From Streptomyces soli (GTDB lineage Bacteria; Actinomycetota; Actinomycetes; Streptomycetales; Streptomycetaceae): 64,000 nt of DNA. The notes under the pieces were generated by a model. The model was not told where the DNA came from. It worked only from the letters and a program-made list of their open reading frames with translations, and did no database searches. Position 1 is the first letter of the stretch, and each line of letters starts with the position of its first letter. Positions 46,578-54,507 of the stretch are shown here, piece by piece. The stretch covers positions 35,406 to 99,405 of the forward strand of contig NZ_RJVR01000192.1 in the NCBI RefSeq assembly GCF_003999195.1, given 5' to 3'. A program made the translations under genes and the position numbers.

Positions 46578-46644
46578 TAACTGGTGGCGGTTGAGTGTCT
46601 ATGAGTGTCCTTTACTGGTCATGAGTGGTGTATGGTCTTTGCTT

Positions 46645-47223
46645 ATGAACCTGACGGAATGGGCACGGGCGCAGGGGATCGCTCCCCGGACTGCGTACCG
46701 CTGGTTCCGTGAGGGCACGTTGCCGGTCCCTGCGGAACGCGTGGGCCCGCGCACGATCCTGGTGAACATGGACGCGAATACGTCGCTGTCTGCGACGGGT
46801 GGTGTCGGACTGTATGCCCGGGTGTCCTCGCACGACCAGAAGGCAGACCTGGAGCGCCAGACCGCGCGGCTGGCCGAGTGGGCGGCGAAGGCCGGTCACC
46901 GGGTGGTGCGGGCCGAGTCGGAGATCGGGTCCGGTATGAACGGCGGGCGTACGAAGGCCCGTCGGCTGCTGGCTGATCCGGATGTGACCACTGTTGTGGT
47001 GGAGCACAAGGACCGGCTCGGCCGGATGAACGTGGAACTGGTCGAGGCTGCACTGTCCGCGACCGGCCGCCGCTTGGTCGTCCTGGACGACGGGGAGGTC
47101 GAAGACGACCTCGTACGCGATGTGGTGGAGGTACTGACCTCGTTCTGCGCCCGCCTCTACGGACGGCGCTCCGCGAAGAACCGGGCGCACAAGGCCCTGC
47201 AAGCGGCGGCGGCCGATGACTGA
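46645..47223 (+). CDS. tnpA: IS607 serine recombinase TnpA
   Basis: The protein has 192 residues from the ATG at 46645; upstream in-frame sequence is element end. A MerR-like helix-turn-helix (LTEWARAQGIAPRTAYRWFREG, residues 3-24) comes before the serine resolvase domain. The nucleophile Ser61 is in LYARVSSHDQKADLERQ, followed by the conserved HKDRLGR. This N-terminal DNA-binding arrangement defines IS607 transposases. Its stop overlaps the start of tnpB by 8 bases. Confidence 0.92.
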   Translation: MNLTEWARAQGIAPRTAYRWFREGTLPVPAERVGPRTILVNMDANTSLSATGGVGLYARVSSHDQKADLERQTARLAEWAAKAGHRVVRAESEIGSGMNGGRTKARRLLADPDVTTVVVEHKDRLGRMNVELVEAALSATGRRLVVLDDGEVEDDLVRDVVEVLTSFCARLYGRRSAKNRAHKALQAAAADD

Positions 47224-48865
47224 GCCGGAGAAGAAGCAGCTCCGTACCGTCGATGCCCCGTTCGTCGCGCTCGGGCCGTCCGGGGTGGCGATCCGAGACC
47301 GCCTCAAACACCTCACACCCCAGGACGACAAGGTGCTGCGCCTGGTGGGCGAGCACCTGGGACACCTCGCGTCGCTCGATCTCAAGGTGCGCTGTGCGGA
47401 CGGCAACGACCACGATGCGCAGCGGTGGGCGGCGCGTAAGCAGAGTCTGACGGCCGAATCGTCGTCTCGCTGGGCTGGCAGTATCACCAAATCCACCCAC
47501 GATCAGTGGGCCCTGTCGCGGCGCTGCCAGCTCGTGCACATCCAGTCCCTTGAGACCGGTATCCGCACGCTGATGCACCGTCTGTCACAGCCGATCGGCG
47601 AGAAGGGCACCAAGAAGGCGCCGGGCGGATACCGCTCGAAGAGCGAGTGGTTCCACAAATCCCGCCGCCTGCACACGCTGGAACACCGGCTCGGCGTGGC
47701 CCGTGCGGAGCGTGAGGCCGGTGCCGTGAACGTCGTGCGCGGTGGCCGCAAGCTCCTCAACACCCGCCACAACCTCACCAAAGCCCAGCTCACCGAGACC
47801 AAGTGGCGCAAGCGGTGGGAGGCGGAACGCTGGTTCCTCGCCGCAGACGGCGAGTCCGGCAAACGCTTCGGCAACGAGACGATCCGCGTCACGCCCGAGG
47901 GCGAAGTGTCGATCAGGCTGCCCGCACCGCTCGCGCACCTGTCGAACGCCAGGCACGGCCGGTACGTCCTCACATCCAAGGTCACCTTCAAGCACCGGGG
48001 CCAGGAATGGCGCGACCGGGTCGAGGCCAACCGGGCCGTGGCCTACCGCATCCACCTGGACGTGGCCCGCGGGCGCTGGTACCTCACCGCGTCGTGGCAG
48101 CGCCCCGTCGTCCAGACCATCCCGCTTCAGGCGGCCCGCGCGAACGGCATGATCGGCGTGGACACCAACGCCGACCACTTCGCCGCCTACCGGCTCGACG
48201 AGCACGGCAACCCGGTCGGCGACCCGCACAGGTTCCACTACGACCTGTCCGGCACCGCGAACCACCGGGACGCGCAGATCCGGCACGCCACCACCCGTCT
48301 CCTGTACTGGGCGAAGCGGTGCGGCGTCGCCGCCATCGCCATCGAGGACCTCGACTTCACCGCCGAGAAGACCCGGGAGAAGCACGGCCGCAAGAAGCGG
48401 TTCCGTCAGCTCATCTCCGGTATCCCCACCGGGAAACTCAAGGCACGCCTTGTCTCGATGGCCGCCGAGTCCGGCCTGTCGATCGTGGCCGTCGACCCGG
48501 CGTACACCTCCCAGTGGGGAGGCCAGCACTGGCAGAAGCCGCTGGTCACCCCGCGCCGCAAAATGACTCGCCATGACGCCGCTTCGGTGGCGATCGGCAG
48601 GCGCGCCCTCGGGCACCCGGTCCGGCGACGGACGGCACCGCCCCCACACGACCAGAGCGATCGTGCGGGGCATCGGACCGTCCAGGCCGATCGTGGAGTC
48701 CGGGGACGTGAGGAAACCCGCCACCCCGTCACGGAGCGTGCACACGATGCACGCCGCCGAGCGGGGACACAACAGGGAACGCGGGCAACCAGTGCATCCA
48801 AAACCGTTCGGGATGCGCGCAGTACCGGGACGTGGGTCCAAGACTCACTCCTGACCACTGATTAG
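47216..48865 (+). CDS. tnpB: TnpB, IS607-associated RNA-guided nuclease-like protein
   Basis: This 549-residue protein has a split RuvC nuclease: Asp316 in IGVDTNADHF, Glu377 in AIEDLDF and Asp454 in RHDAASVAIG. The four-Cys zinc finger common in TnpB is missing between motifs II and III (VDPAYTSQWGGQHWQK). The tail after about residue 470 is Arg/His/Thr-rich and does not look like a folded domain; it overlies the stretch where the guide (omega) RNA should be encoded. The stop TAG uses a base of the target GG. TnpB proteins cut the empty donor site and help keep the element. Confidence 0.88.
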   Translation: MTEPEKKQLRTVDAPFVALGPSGVAIRDRLKHLTPQDDKVLRLVGEHLGHLASLDLKVRCADGNDHDAQRWAARKQSLTAESSSRWAGSITKSTHDQWALSRRCQLVHIQSLETGIRTLMHRLSQPIGEKGTKKAPGGYRSKSEWFHKSRRLHTLEHRLGVARAEREAGAVNVVRGGRKLLNTRHNLTKAQLTETKWRKRWEAERWFLAADGESGKRFGNETIRVTPEGEVSIRLPAPLAHLSNARHGRYVLTSKVTFKHRGQEWRDRVEANRAVAYRIHLDVARGRWYLTASWQRPVVQTIPLQAARANGMIGVDTNADHFAAYRLDEHGNPVGDPHRFHYDLSGTANHRDAQIRHATTRLLYWAKRCGVAAIAIEDLDFTAEKTREKHGRKKRFRQLISGIPTGKLKARLVSMAAESGLSIVAVDPAYTSQWGGQHWQKPLVTPRRKMTRHDAASVAIGRRALGHPVRRRTAPPPHDQSDRAGHRTVQADRGVRGREETRHPVTERAHDARRRAGTQQGTRATSASKTVRDARSTGTWVQDSLLTTD

Positions 48866-48866
48866 G
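48600..48866 (+). ncRNA. Probable omega (reRNA) region at the IS607 right end
   Basis: In TnpB systems the scaffold RNA is transcribed from the 3' end of tnpB to the right end, and the guide lies just outside the element. Here tnpB reads to the very edge, and its last 80 codons look non-structural. If the rule holds, the guide begins at 48867 (AACGGTGCTGATACGC). Position is inferred, not seen. Confidence 0.4.
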
Positions 48867-49251
48867 AACGGTGCTGATACGCGCCCGGGCCTCCGCCCCC
48901 GAGAGCACCGGGCGCAGGGCGGCGCGGGTTGCCTCGTCCAGGGCGCAGGACGCCACGAGCCGTCCGCGTGCGGGAGCGAGGAATTCCAGGGAGGCGGCCG
49001 CACCCAGGGGCACCACGCCGGTGAAGTCGTCCGTGTCCTGGCAAGCCGCGATGATCGCGGCGAGGCCCGCCGCGTCCACCAGTGAGATCAGCCCGCTGGA
49101 GTGCAGCGAGCCGATGACGTTGGTCAGTTCGTACGGCGTGTCCATGGCTACCTCGGCCGAGCCGTCGGCGGCGCGCAGCACCTTCGATGCCCGCCGTCCG
49201 GTGAGCGGGGGTCGGGCCGATCAACGAGCGCGCCGGCTCCGTCACGTCCAT
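48865..49251 (-). pseudogene. DUF4442-type thioesterase, 5' part (IS607-interrupted, also frameshifted)
   Basis: From the ATG at 49251 the frame reads MDVTEPARSLIGPTPAHRTA and GIEG. One extra base near 49183 (GAAGGTG where GAGGTG fits) then switches the frame. The sense continuation is VLRAADGSAEVAMDTPYELT, then NVIGSLHSSGLISLVDAAGL, as in hot-dog fold DUF4442/PaaI-like thioesterases. The frame ends at the IS607 right junction after ARISTVP. The extra base could be a sequencing error, but the insertion alone breaks the gene. Confidence 0.8.
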
Positions 49252-49277
49252 CCGCGGAGTCTGACACCGGAAAGCGG

Positions 49278-50264
49278 TCAGGCGGTGAACCCCGCGTGGA
49301 CGTGGTCGTGGTGGGTGTTGTCGGAGAAGAACTGATTACCCGAGCCGCCCGACAACTGCACCGGGCCGCCCACGTTGTACGAACCGGCCGCCGCCGCGTC
49401 CCGCATGAAGGACTCGACCAGCCGGCGGGACGTACCCGGGTCGACGACGGCGTGCCCATTGATCTGCCAGACGTCGAAGGCCCGGCCGAGCGGATGGTCA
49501 CTGGGCCGGCTGGTGCCGAACACGTCCAGCGGATGCCCGGATCGGACCACGCTGACGTACATCCGGTACGTCCCGGCCAGGTCCAGCAGCGCCCGCAGCA
49601 CGCTCGCGTGGACGTTCCCGCTGCGGATGTCGGCCCCCGCCGCGGGCGGCAGGACGATCCGCGAGTCGGCCAGCACCTGCCGCGCGGCGCCCGGCAGCGA
49701 CTTCGCGGCACCGCCGGGCCGCGCCGGGTGCAGCGCGGTGACCCTCCAGCGCGGCTGCGCGCGGCTCAGCCGTACGTCGACGGTCGTACCGCCCGCGTGG
49801 CCCGGGGTCCACTGACGGCACACCACCAGCACGCTCGCGGAGTCCGCCAGAATCCCCCCGTACTGCGCGTCGACCACCTGCAACGCCGCCTCATCCGCCG
49901 CCGGCAACAACGCCCCCGCCTGATCCACCAGCGCCCCCGCCGCCCCCAACGCCGCCACCCGCTTCCTCGCCGCCGCCACCCCGCCCTGCCCGGCGCCCCA
50001 GGCACCGATGGCCTCCACGACCTGTACGGCACGCAGCTTCACGCCGGGCTCAACGTCGTCCCGGTTCGGCCGCCACACCGTGGTCGCGGGCAGGGCTGAT
50101 GACGCCGACGCGGACGGGGAGGGGGCCGACGGCAGGGCAGGCGGCGAGGACGTGGACGGCGACGGACCGGCCTGCGTCTTCGACGTCTCCGAACAGCCCG
50201 CCGCGCCGATCAACAACCCGCCCACCCCGAGCAGCACCGCCCGCCGGTCGACCGGATGTCCCAT
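49278..50264 (-). CDS. Lipoprotein with M15 (D-Ala-D-Ala carboxypeptidase-like) domain
   Basis: The protein has 328 residues from the ATG at 50264, chosen for GGGAGG upstream and for the signal MGHPVDRRAVLLGVGGLLIG. The lipobox ends at Cys24, and the RR pair suggests possible Tat export. A Ser/Pro linker follows. The C-terminal domain has SDHPLGRAFDVW and HHDHVHAGF, matching the SxHxxGxAxD and HxH zinc-site pattern of M15 peptidases. It probably acts in the cell wall. The longer upstream reading overlaps the Uma2 gene and is not coding. Confidence 0.75.
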   Translation of the reverse strand: MGHPVDRRAVLLGVGGLLIGAAGCSETSKTQAGPSPSTSSPPALPSAPSPSASASSALPATTVWRPNRDDVEPGVKLRAVQVVEAIGAWGAGQGGVAAARKRVAALGAAGALVDQAGALLPAADEAALQVVDAQYGGILADSASVLVVCRQWTPGHAGGTTVDVRLSRAQPRWRVTALHPARPGGAAKSLPGAARQVLADSRIVLPPAAGADIRSGNVHASVLRALLDLAGTYRMYVSVVRSGHPLDVFGTSRPSDHPLGRAFDVWQINGHAVVDPGTSRRLVESFMRDAAAAGSYNVGGPVQLSGGSGNQFFSDNTHHDHVHAGFTA

Positions 50265-50369
50265 GCCGCGCCTCCCTTGCGTAGGAGATCCACCGTACGG
50301 CGGAGGGCGCGGTCGGCGGGCGTAGGTGGCCTCGTGGCCCGGACCTCCCCGAGTCGCTACGGTTGAGCC

Positions 50370-50951
50370 ATGACCGCCCTGCCCGACTGGATGCACCCAC
50401 CGCGTGCGGAAGGCTGGTTCGCGGAGGACCTGGACCACCTCCCGGAAGCACCGCGCCACACAGAGCTGATCGACGGAGCCCTCGTCTTCATGATGTCGCC
50501 GCAGCGGTCTTGGCATGGGCGCCTCGTTACAGCCCTGACGACCGAACTCATGGCGCAGGCACCAGACGGCATCGAGGTCGAGCGCGAGATGACCATCCGT
50601 CTCGACGCACGCAATCGCCCCGAACCCGACCTCCTGGTGACCACCTCCCCCTACGACCCCGATCGCACGTGGTACGCACCGGAGGATGTCCTGCTGGTCA
50701 TCGAGGTCGTCTCACCCGAGTCCGCTCACCGCGACCGGTCGGTCAAGCTGCGCAAATACGCAGAGGCCGGGATCCGGCACTACTGGTGCATTGAGGATGA
50801 AGGTACAGCCCCGGCGGTCCACGTCTACGAGCTTGACGAGCCGACCCGGATCTACGCTCCGGCGGGGATTTTCCGCGAGACGCTTCAGCGGCCTCTCCCG
50901 TTCAAGATCGACCTCGATCTGAAGGGCCTCGCACCCAACAGGAACCTCTGA
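50370..50951 (+). CDS. Uma2 family (DUF820) restriction-endonuclease-fold protein
   Basis: This 193-residue protein has the Uma2 pattern: ELIDGALVFMMSP near residue 32, then RPEPDLLVTT, VLLVIEVVSPES and DRSVKLRKYAEAGIRHYWCIE. These hold the acidic and Lys residues of a PD-(D/E)XK nuclease core. The family is very abundant in Streptomyces and cyanobacteria, but its role is not settled. It converges on the PucR-type regulator gene, 9 bases from its stop. Confidence 0.85.
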   Translation: MTALPDWMHPPRAEGWFAEDLDHLPEAPRHTELIDGALVFMMSPQRSWHGRLVTALTTELMAQAPDGIEVEREMTIRLDARNRPEPDLLVTTSPYDPDRTWYAPEDVLLVIEVVSPESAHRDRSVKLRKYAEAGIRHYWCIEDEGTAPAVHVYELDEPTRIYAPAGIFRETLQRPLPFKIDLDLKGLAPNRNL

Positions 50952-50959
50952 CAGCGGAC

Positions 50960-52582
50960 TCAGAAGTTCTGATCCGCGCTCGCCTGCCACTTCCCCAGGG
51001 CAGCGATCTCCACGGACAGCAGCAGGCGCTGGGTCGGGTCGCGGAGGGACAGGCCGAATGTCTGCTCGGCCCTGCGCAGCCGTTGCCGCAGGGTGTTCTG
51101 GTGGATGTGGAGGGCCGCGCTGGCCGGTACGACGTCGCCGAAGTGCCGCAGATACGCGGCCAAGGTGGCGAGGTAGTCGGTGCCGTGGTCCGCGTCGTGT
51201 GCCGCTATCTGCTCGGCGGTGCCGGTGCGGAGGTCGTCGTTGTCGCGGACGGTGGCGAGGAGGCGTCGCAGCACCAGGTCGGCGCGCAGGTCCTGGGTGC
51301 GGTAGGTACCGGGTGCGGCGCGTTGGTCGTGGAGATGGTCGAGCGCGGCGTCGATGTCACGGCGCGCCTCGTGCAGGCCGGCCGGTGAGTCGACGGCGCC
51401 GGAGCGCACCAAGGTGTACGTCCGCCGCAGGGATCGGCGGGCGCGGTCCATGAGGTGGTCGAGCAGATGGTCCACCGGTACGGAGGCGGGGGGCGCGGTC
51501 GGCAGCAGGGCGTAGAGCCGGTCGCCGATGACGGTGACGACCGGTTCGTGGCCCAGGGAGCGCCCGTCCAGGGTGATGAGGTCGAGCATTCTCATCAGGT
51601 CGGCCCGCAGCCGCATGGTGTCGTCCGTCTCCCTGTCGTCCACCTCCCCGGTGGCGGCCAGGCCGAGCAGGACGGCGGGCAGCCGGATGCCGGTCGGGCG
51701 GTCCGTGGCCGCCTCCGCTGTCTCGAGGGCGGACCGCAGCGCCCGGTTGCGGCTGTCCTGGTCGTCGTCGACCTGCCTGCGCAGCGCGAGCATGTGCAGC
51801 GCCGCGACGCCGGCCGCCTCGCGCAACGTGGCCTCGAAGTCGCCGAGCGGCCGCCGGTCGGCGTCGGCGAAGGCCACCCACAAGGAGCCCAGAACGTCCT
51901 GGCCCACCCTGATCACCACGGCCAGGCGTGGCAGGTCGCCTGGCCTGTGGCGGCGGACCACGGCGTCGCTGCCCCACAGTTCCTTGTCGAGGTGGTCGGC
52001 GACGGCCTCCTTGGGCACCTGCCGGCCCAGGATGCCGCGCCTGCGGGTCTCGTCGATGGGCTGGTCCGGCAGGTTCGAGTAGGCGACGAGGACCTGCTGG
52101 GTGTCCATGATCGCGACGGCACCGCCGACGATCGCGGCGACCGCGTTGGCCAGGGCGAACAGGTCACCGCCGGGGAACCGGCGATCGTCGGTCCCGGGGC
52201 CGGCCGAGCGCGCGGCGAGCAGCGTGGCCACCATCTGCTGGATACGGGTCCACGGCACCCGCGGGTCCACCGCGAGCACGGTGACTCCCTGCTCCGTCGC
52301 CCGGTCCACGAATCCGGTGGGGGCGGGGAGCGCGCATTTCACCGCGAGAGCGCTCTTGTGGTCCGCGGCCGTACGCAGCGCGGCGTCGCCTGCCGTGTCG
52401 TCGGCCGGATCGAGTCCCACGGCGAGCAGCAACTGCCCGGGCGGCAGGTCGCCGGCCGCCTCCGGGCAGTCGAGGAGTTCGACCCCCGCGATGTCCGGCG
52501 CCTGGGCATCGCCGCCCGAGAGCACGGTCACCACATCCTCGGGCATCGAGTCGACCAACTGTGCCAGCGGCAGTGACGTCAT
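50960..52582 (-). CDS. PucR/CdaR family transcriptional regulator
   Basis: The protein has 540 residues from the ATG at 52582 (MTSLPLAQLVDSMPED), preceded by GAGGAGGA. The N-terminal PucR-type sensing domain covers about 1-125, the middle is GAF/GGDEF-like as in CdaR, and the C-terminal helix-turn-helix is VPASAALHIHQNTLRQRLRRAEQTFG (about 500-525). Such regulators usually activate neighbouring catabolic genes when a pathway compound is present. It is divergent from the aromatic catabolism operon starting at 52729, with a 146-base shared spacer. Confidence 0.85.
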   Translation of the reverse strand: MTSLPLAQLVDSMPEDVVTVLSGGDAQAPDIAGVELLDCPEAAGDLPPGQLLLAVGLDPADDTAGDAALRTAADHKSALAVKCALPAPTGFVDRATEQGVTVLAVDPRVPWTRIQQMVATLLAARSAGPGTDDRRFPGGDLFALANAVAAIVGGAVAIMDTQQVLVAYSNLPDQPIDETRRRGILGRQVPKEAVADHLDKELWGSDAVVRRHRPGDLPRLAVVIRVGQDVLGSLWVAFADADRRPLGDFEATLREAAGVAALHMLALRRQVDDDQDSRNRALRSALETAEAATDRPTGIRLPAVLLGLAATGEVDDRETDDTMRLRADLMRMLDLITLDGRSLGHEPVVTVIGDRLYALLPTAPPASVPVDHLLDHLMDRARRSLRRTYTLVRSGAVDSPAGLHEARRDIDAALDHLHDQRAAPGTYRTQDLRADLVLRRLLATVRDNDDLRTGTAEQIAAHDADHGTDYLATLAAYLRHFGDVVPASAALHIHQNTLRQRLRRAEQTFGLSLRDPTQRLLLSVEIAALGKWQASADQNF

Positions 52583-52728
52583 CCGTCCTCCTCGCGTAAG
52601 GGCGAACACACAGGTGGTGTCGTAGCCGACATTCGCGCCCATGAGCGAGTGTACGTTTCGACATTGCTCCTGGGAGTGCGGCGTCCCATGCTCGAGCTCA
52701 GCGCGCGCCGCGACACGAAGGAGCCAGC

Positions 52729-53508
52729 GTGACCGTTCTGACGCACCCCCCGAATCGGCAGACCCCGGAGTCCATGAGCGACGCCGAATGGCAGGCGAGG
52801 CTCGAACTGGCGGCCTGCTACCGGATTTTCAATCATCTGGGCTGGGTCGAGATGATCTTCAACCACATCACGCTGCGGGTCCCGGGTGAGGAGGGCAGCC
52901 TGCTGATCAACCCGTTCGGCCTGATGTACCACGAGGTCACCGCGTCGAACCTGGTGAAGATCGATCACCAGGGGAACATCCTCTCCGACTCGCCCTGGCC
53001 GGTGAACGAGGCCGGGCTGCTGATCCACACGACCCTGCACGCCAGCCGCCCCGACGCCCGGTGCATCATGCACACCCACACCACGGCCGGCACCGGCGTC
53101 GCCTGCATCGGCGAGGGTCTGGATCCGGACAACTTCTACTCGGCCCAGCTGTTCGAGATGGTCGCGTACCACGGCTTCGAGGGCATCACCGTCAATCCGG
53201 AGGAGCAGTCGCGGTTGGTCGAGGACCTGGGCGAGCGCAATCTGATGATCCTGCGCAATCACGGTCTGCTCTCGCTGGGACCGACCCTGCCCGCGGCGTT
53301 CTCGGCCCTATGGACTCTTCAGCGGGCCTGCGAGATCCAGCTCGCCGCGGGATCCACCGGCCGGCCGTTGGCCAAGGTGAGCCGCGAGGCCGCGGTCCAG
53401 TCGACGAGGGAGTCCTTCCAGTTGGGGGACCGTACCGACGCGGGTCGGACCCTCTTCGAGGCGCTGCGGCGCAAGATCGACCGTACCGATCCGTCCTACC
53501 AGAGCTGA
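52729..53508 (+). CDS. Class II aldolase/adducin family protein
   Basis: This 259-residue protein starts with GTG at 52729 after AAGGAGC. The zinc-binding set is His115 and His117 in MHTHTT and His178 in LRNHGL; the NHITLRVPG and NPFGLMYHEVTASNLVKID segments are typical of the fold. Members are aldolases or decarboxylases acting on hydroxy or keto acids. As first gene of the operon it may process a ring-cleavage product, but the substrate is not evident. Confidence 0.8.
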   Translation: MTVLTHPPNRQTPESMSDAEWQARLELAACYRIFNHLGWVEMIFNHITLRVPGEEGSLLINPFGLMYHEVTASNLVKIDHQGNILSDSPWPVNEAGLLIHTTLHASRPDARCIMHTHTTAGTGVACIGEGLDPDNFYSAQLFEMVAYHGFEGITVNPEEQSRLVEDLGERNLMILRNHGLLSLGPTLPAAFSALWTLQRACEIQLAAGSTGRPLAKVSREAAVQSTRESFQLGDRTDAGRTLFEALRRKIDRTDPSYQS

Positions 53509-53511
53509 GGG

Positions 53512-54507
53512 ATGGCCTTGAAGATCACGATTGTCGGACCGGGTGCCGTCGGGGCGACCTTGGCCGCGTCTTTCACCGCCTCCGGCGCGCAGGTGTCCCT
53601 GCTGGGCGCGCCGGGCGCTCATCTGGACGCCATCGTCGAGCACGGGTTGCTGGTGGACAGCACCGGCCGCAGCGCCCGGCACCGCCTTGCCGCCTCCGAC
53701 GACCCCGCGCGGCTCCCCGAGCCGGATCTGGTGGTCATCTGCGTCAAGAGCCAGGACCTGTCCGCCGCCGTCACACGCGTACGGCCGTGGATCGAGGCCG
53801 GTGCCGACGTGCTCGTGGTGGCCAACGGCGTCCCGTGGTGGCTGCTGGCCACGGTGGGCGCCGACGACCCGGTGATCCGGAGCGTGGACCCGGACGGTGG
53901 TCTGCTGGAACTGCTGCCACCCATCCGGGTGATGGCCGGGGTCGCGCACTTCAGCAGTTCCGTCCCGGCGGCGGGACACGTGACGCATTCCAGCGGCGAC
54001 TGCCTGATCGTGGGCAACCCGCTCGGCGGGGTCTCGGCCCGTGTCGACCGGTGCGCCAAGGCGCTGTCCGCCGGCCCGGTCCATGCCGAGGTCAGCGCGG
54101 ACATCCGTACGGCGACCTGGGAGAAGCTGCTCGGGAACGTGAATCTCAACCCGGTCAGCGCGCTGACCGGCGGGACGGTGCTCGAGATCCTCGAGCACCC
54201 CGATCTGCGGCAGCTGTGTGCCGCCATCTTCACCGAAGCGGCCGAAGTCGGCACCCGGTTGGGCATCCCCACCGCGATGTCGGCGGACGAGCGGCTCGAC
54301 GTCGCCCGCCGGCTCGGCGCCTTCCGCACCTCGATGCTGCAGGACTCCGACCGAGGCCGGCGCCTGGAGACGGACGCCATTCTCGGCGCCGTACGGGAAC
54401 TCGCACGGCGCGCCGGCGTCCCCAGCCCGGCCATGGACGCGGTCGACGGTCTGCTGTCCCTGCGCGAACGCATCCGCCACGAGGACCAGGGACAGGAGCC
54501 CGGCTGA
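53512..54507 (+). CDS. 2-dehydropantoate 2-reductase (PanE/ApbA)-like oxidoreductase
   Basis: This 331-residue protein has an N-terminal NAD(P) fold, ITIVGPGAVGATLAASF (residues 5-21), and a C-terminal helical domain containing TATWEKLLGNVNLNPVSALTGG with the conserved Lys and Asn. It sits three bases after the aldolase gene in a catabolic operon, so it probably reduces a 2-keto acid intermediate rather than making pantoate. The stop overlaps the next ATG by one base. Confidence 0.8.
   Translation: MALKITIVGPGAVGATLAASFTASGAQVSLLGAPGAHLDAIVEHGLLVDSTGRSARHRLAASDDPARLPEPDLVVICVKSQDLSAAVTRVRPWIEAGADVLVVANGVPWWLLATVGADDPVIRSVDPDGGLLELLPPIRVMAGVAHFSSSVPAAGHVTHSSGDCLIVGNPLGGVSARVDRCAKALSAGPVHAEVSADIRTATWEKLLGNVNLNPVSALTGGTVLEILEHPDLRQLCAAIFTEAAEVGTRLGIPTAMSADERLDVARRLGAFRTSMLQDSDRGRRLETDAILGAVRELARRAGVPSPAMDAVDGLLSLRERIRHEDQGQEPG

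Larger units (their letters stand above)
46578..48866 (+). mobile_element. IS607-family insertion sequence
   Basis: This 2,289-bp element holds a serine-recombinase tnpA and a tnpB. The left junction is GG at 46576-46577 and the right junction is GG at 48865-48866. Removing the element and one GG restores the split thioesterase frame (GTT CCG ACC). A two-base GG target fits IS607 chemistry. The ends share a loose inverted pattern (TAACTGGTGG left, TAATCAGTGG on the right reverse strand), and GAGTG repeats lie inside both ends. Confidence 0.88.
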
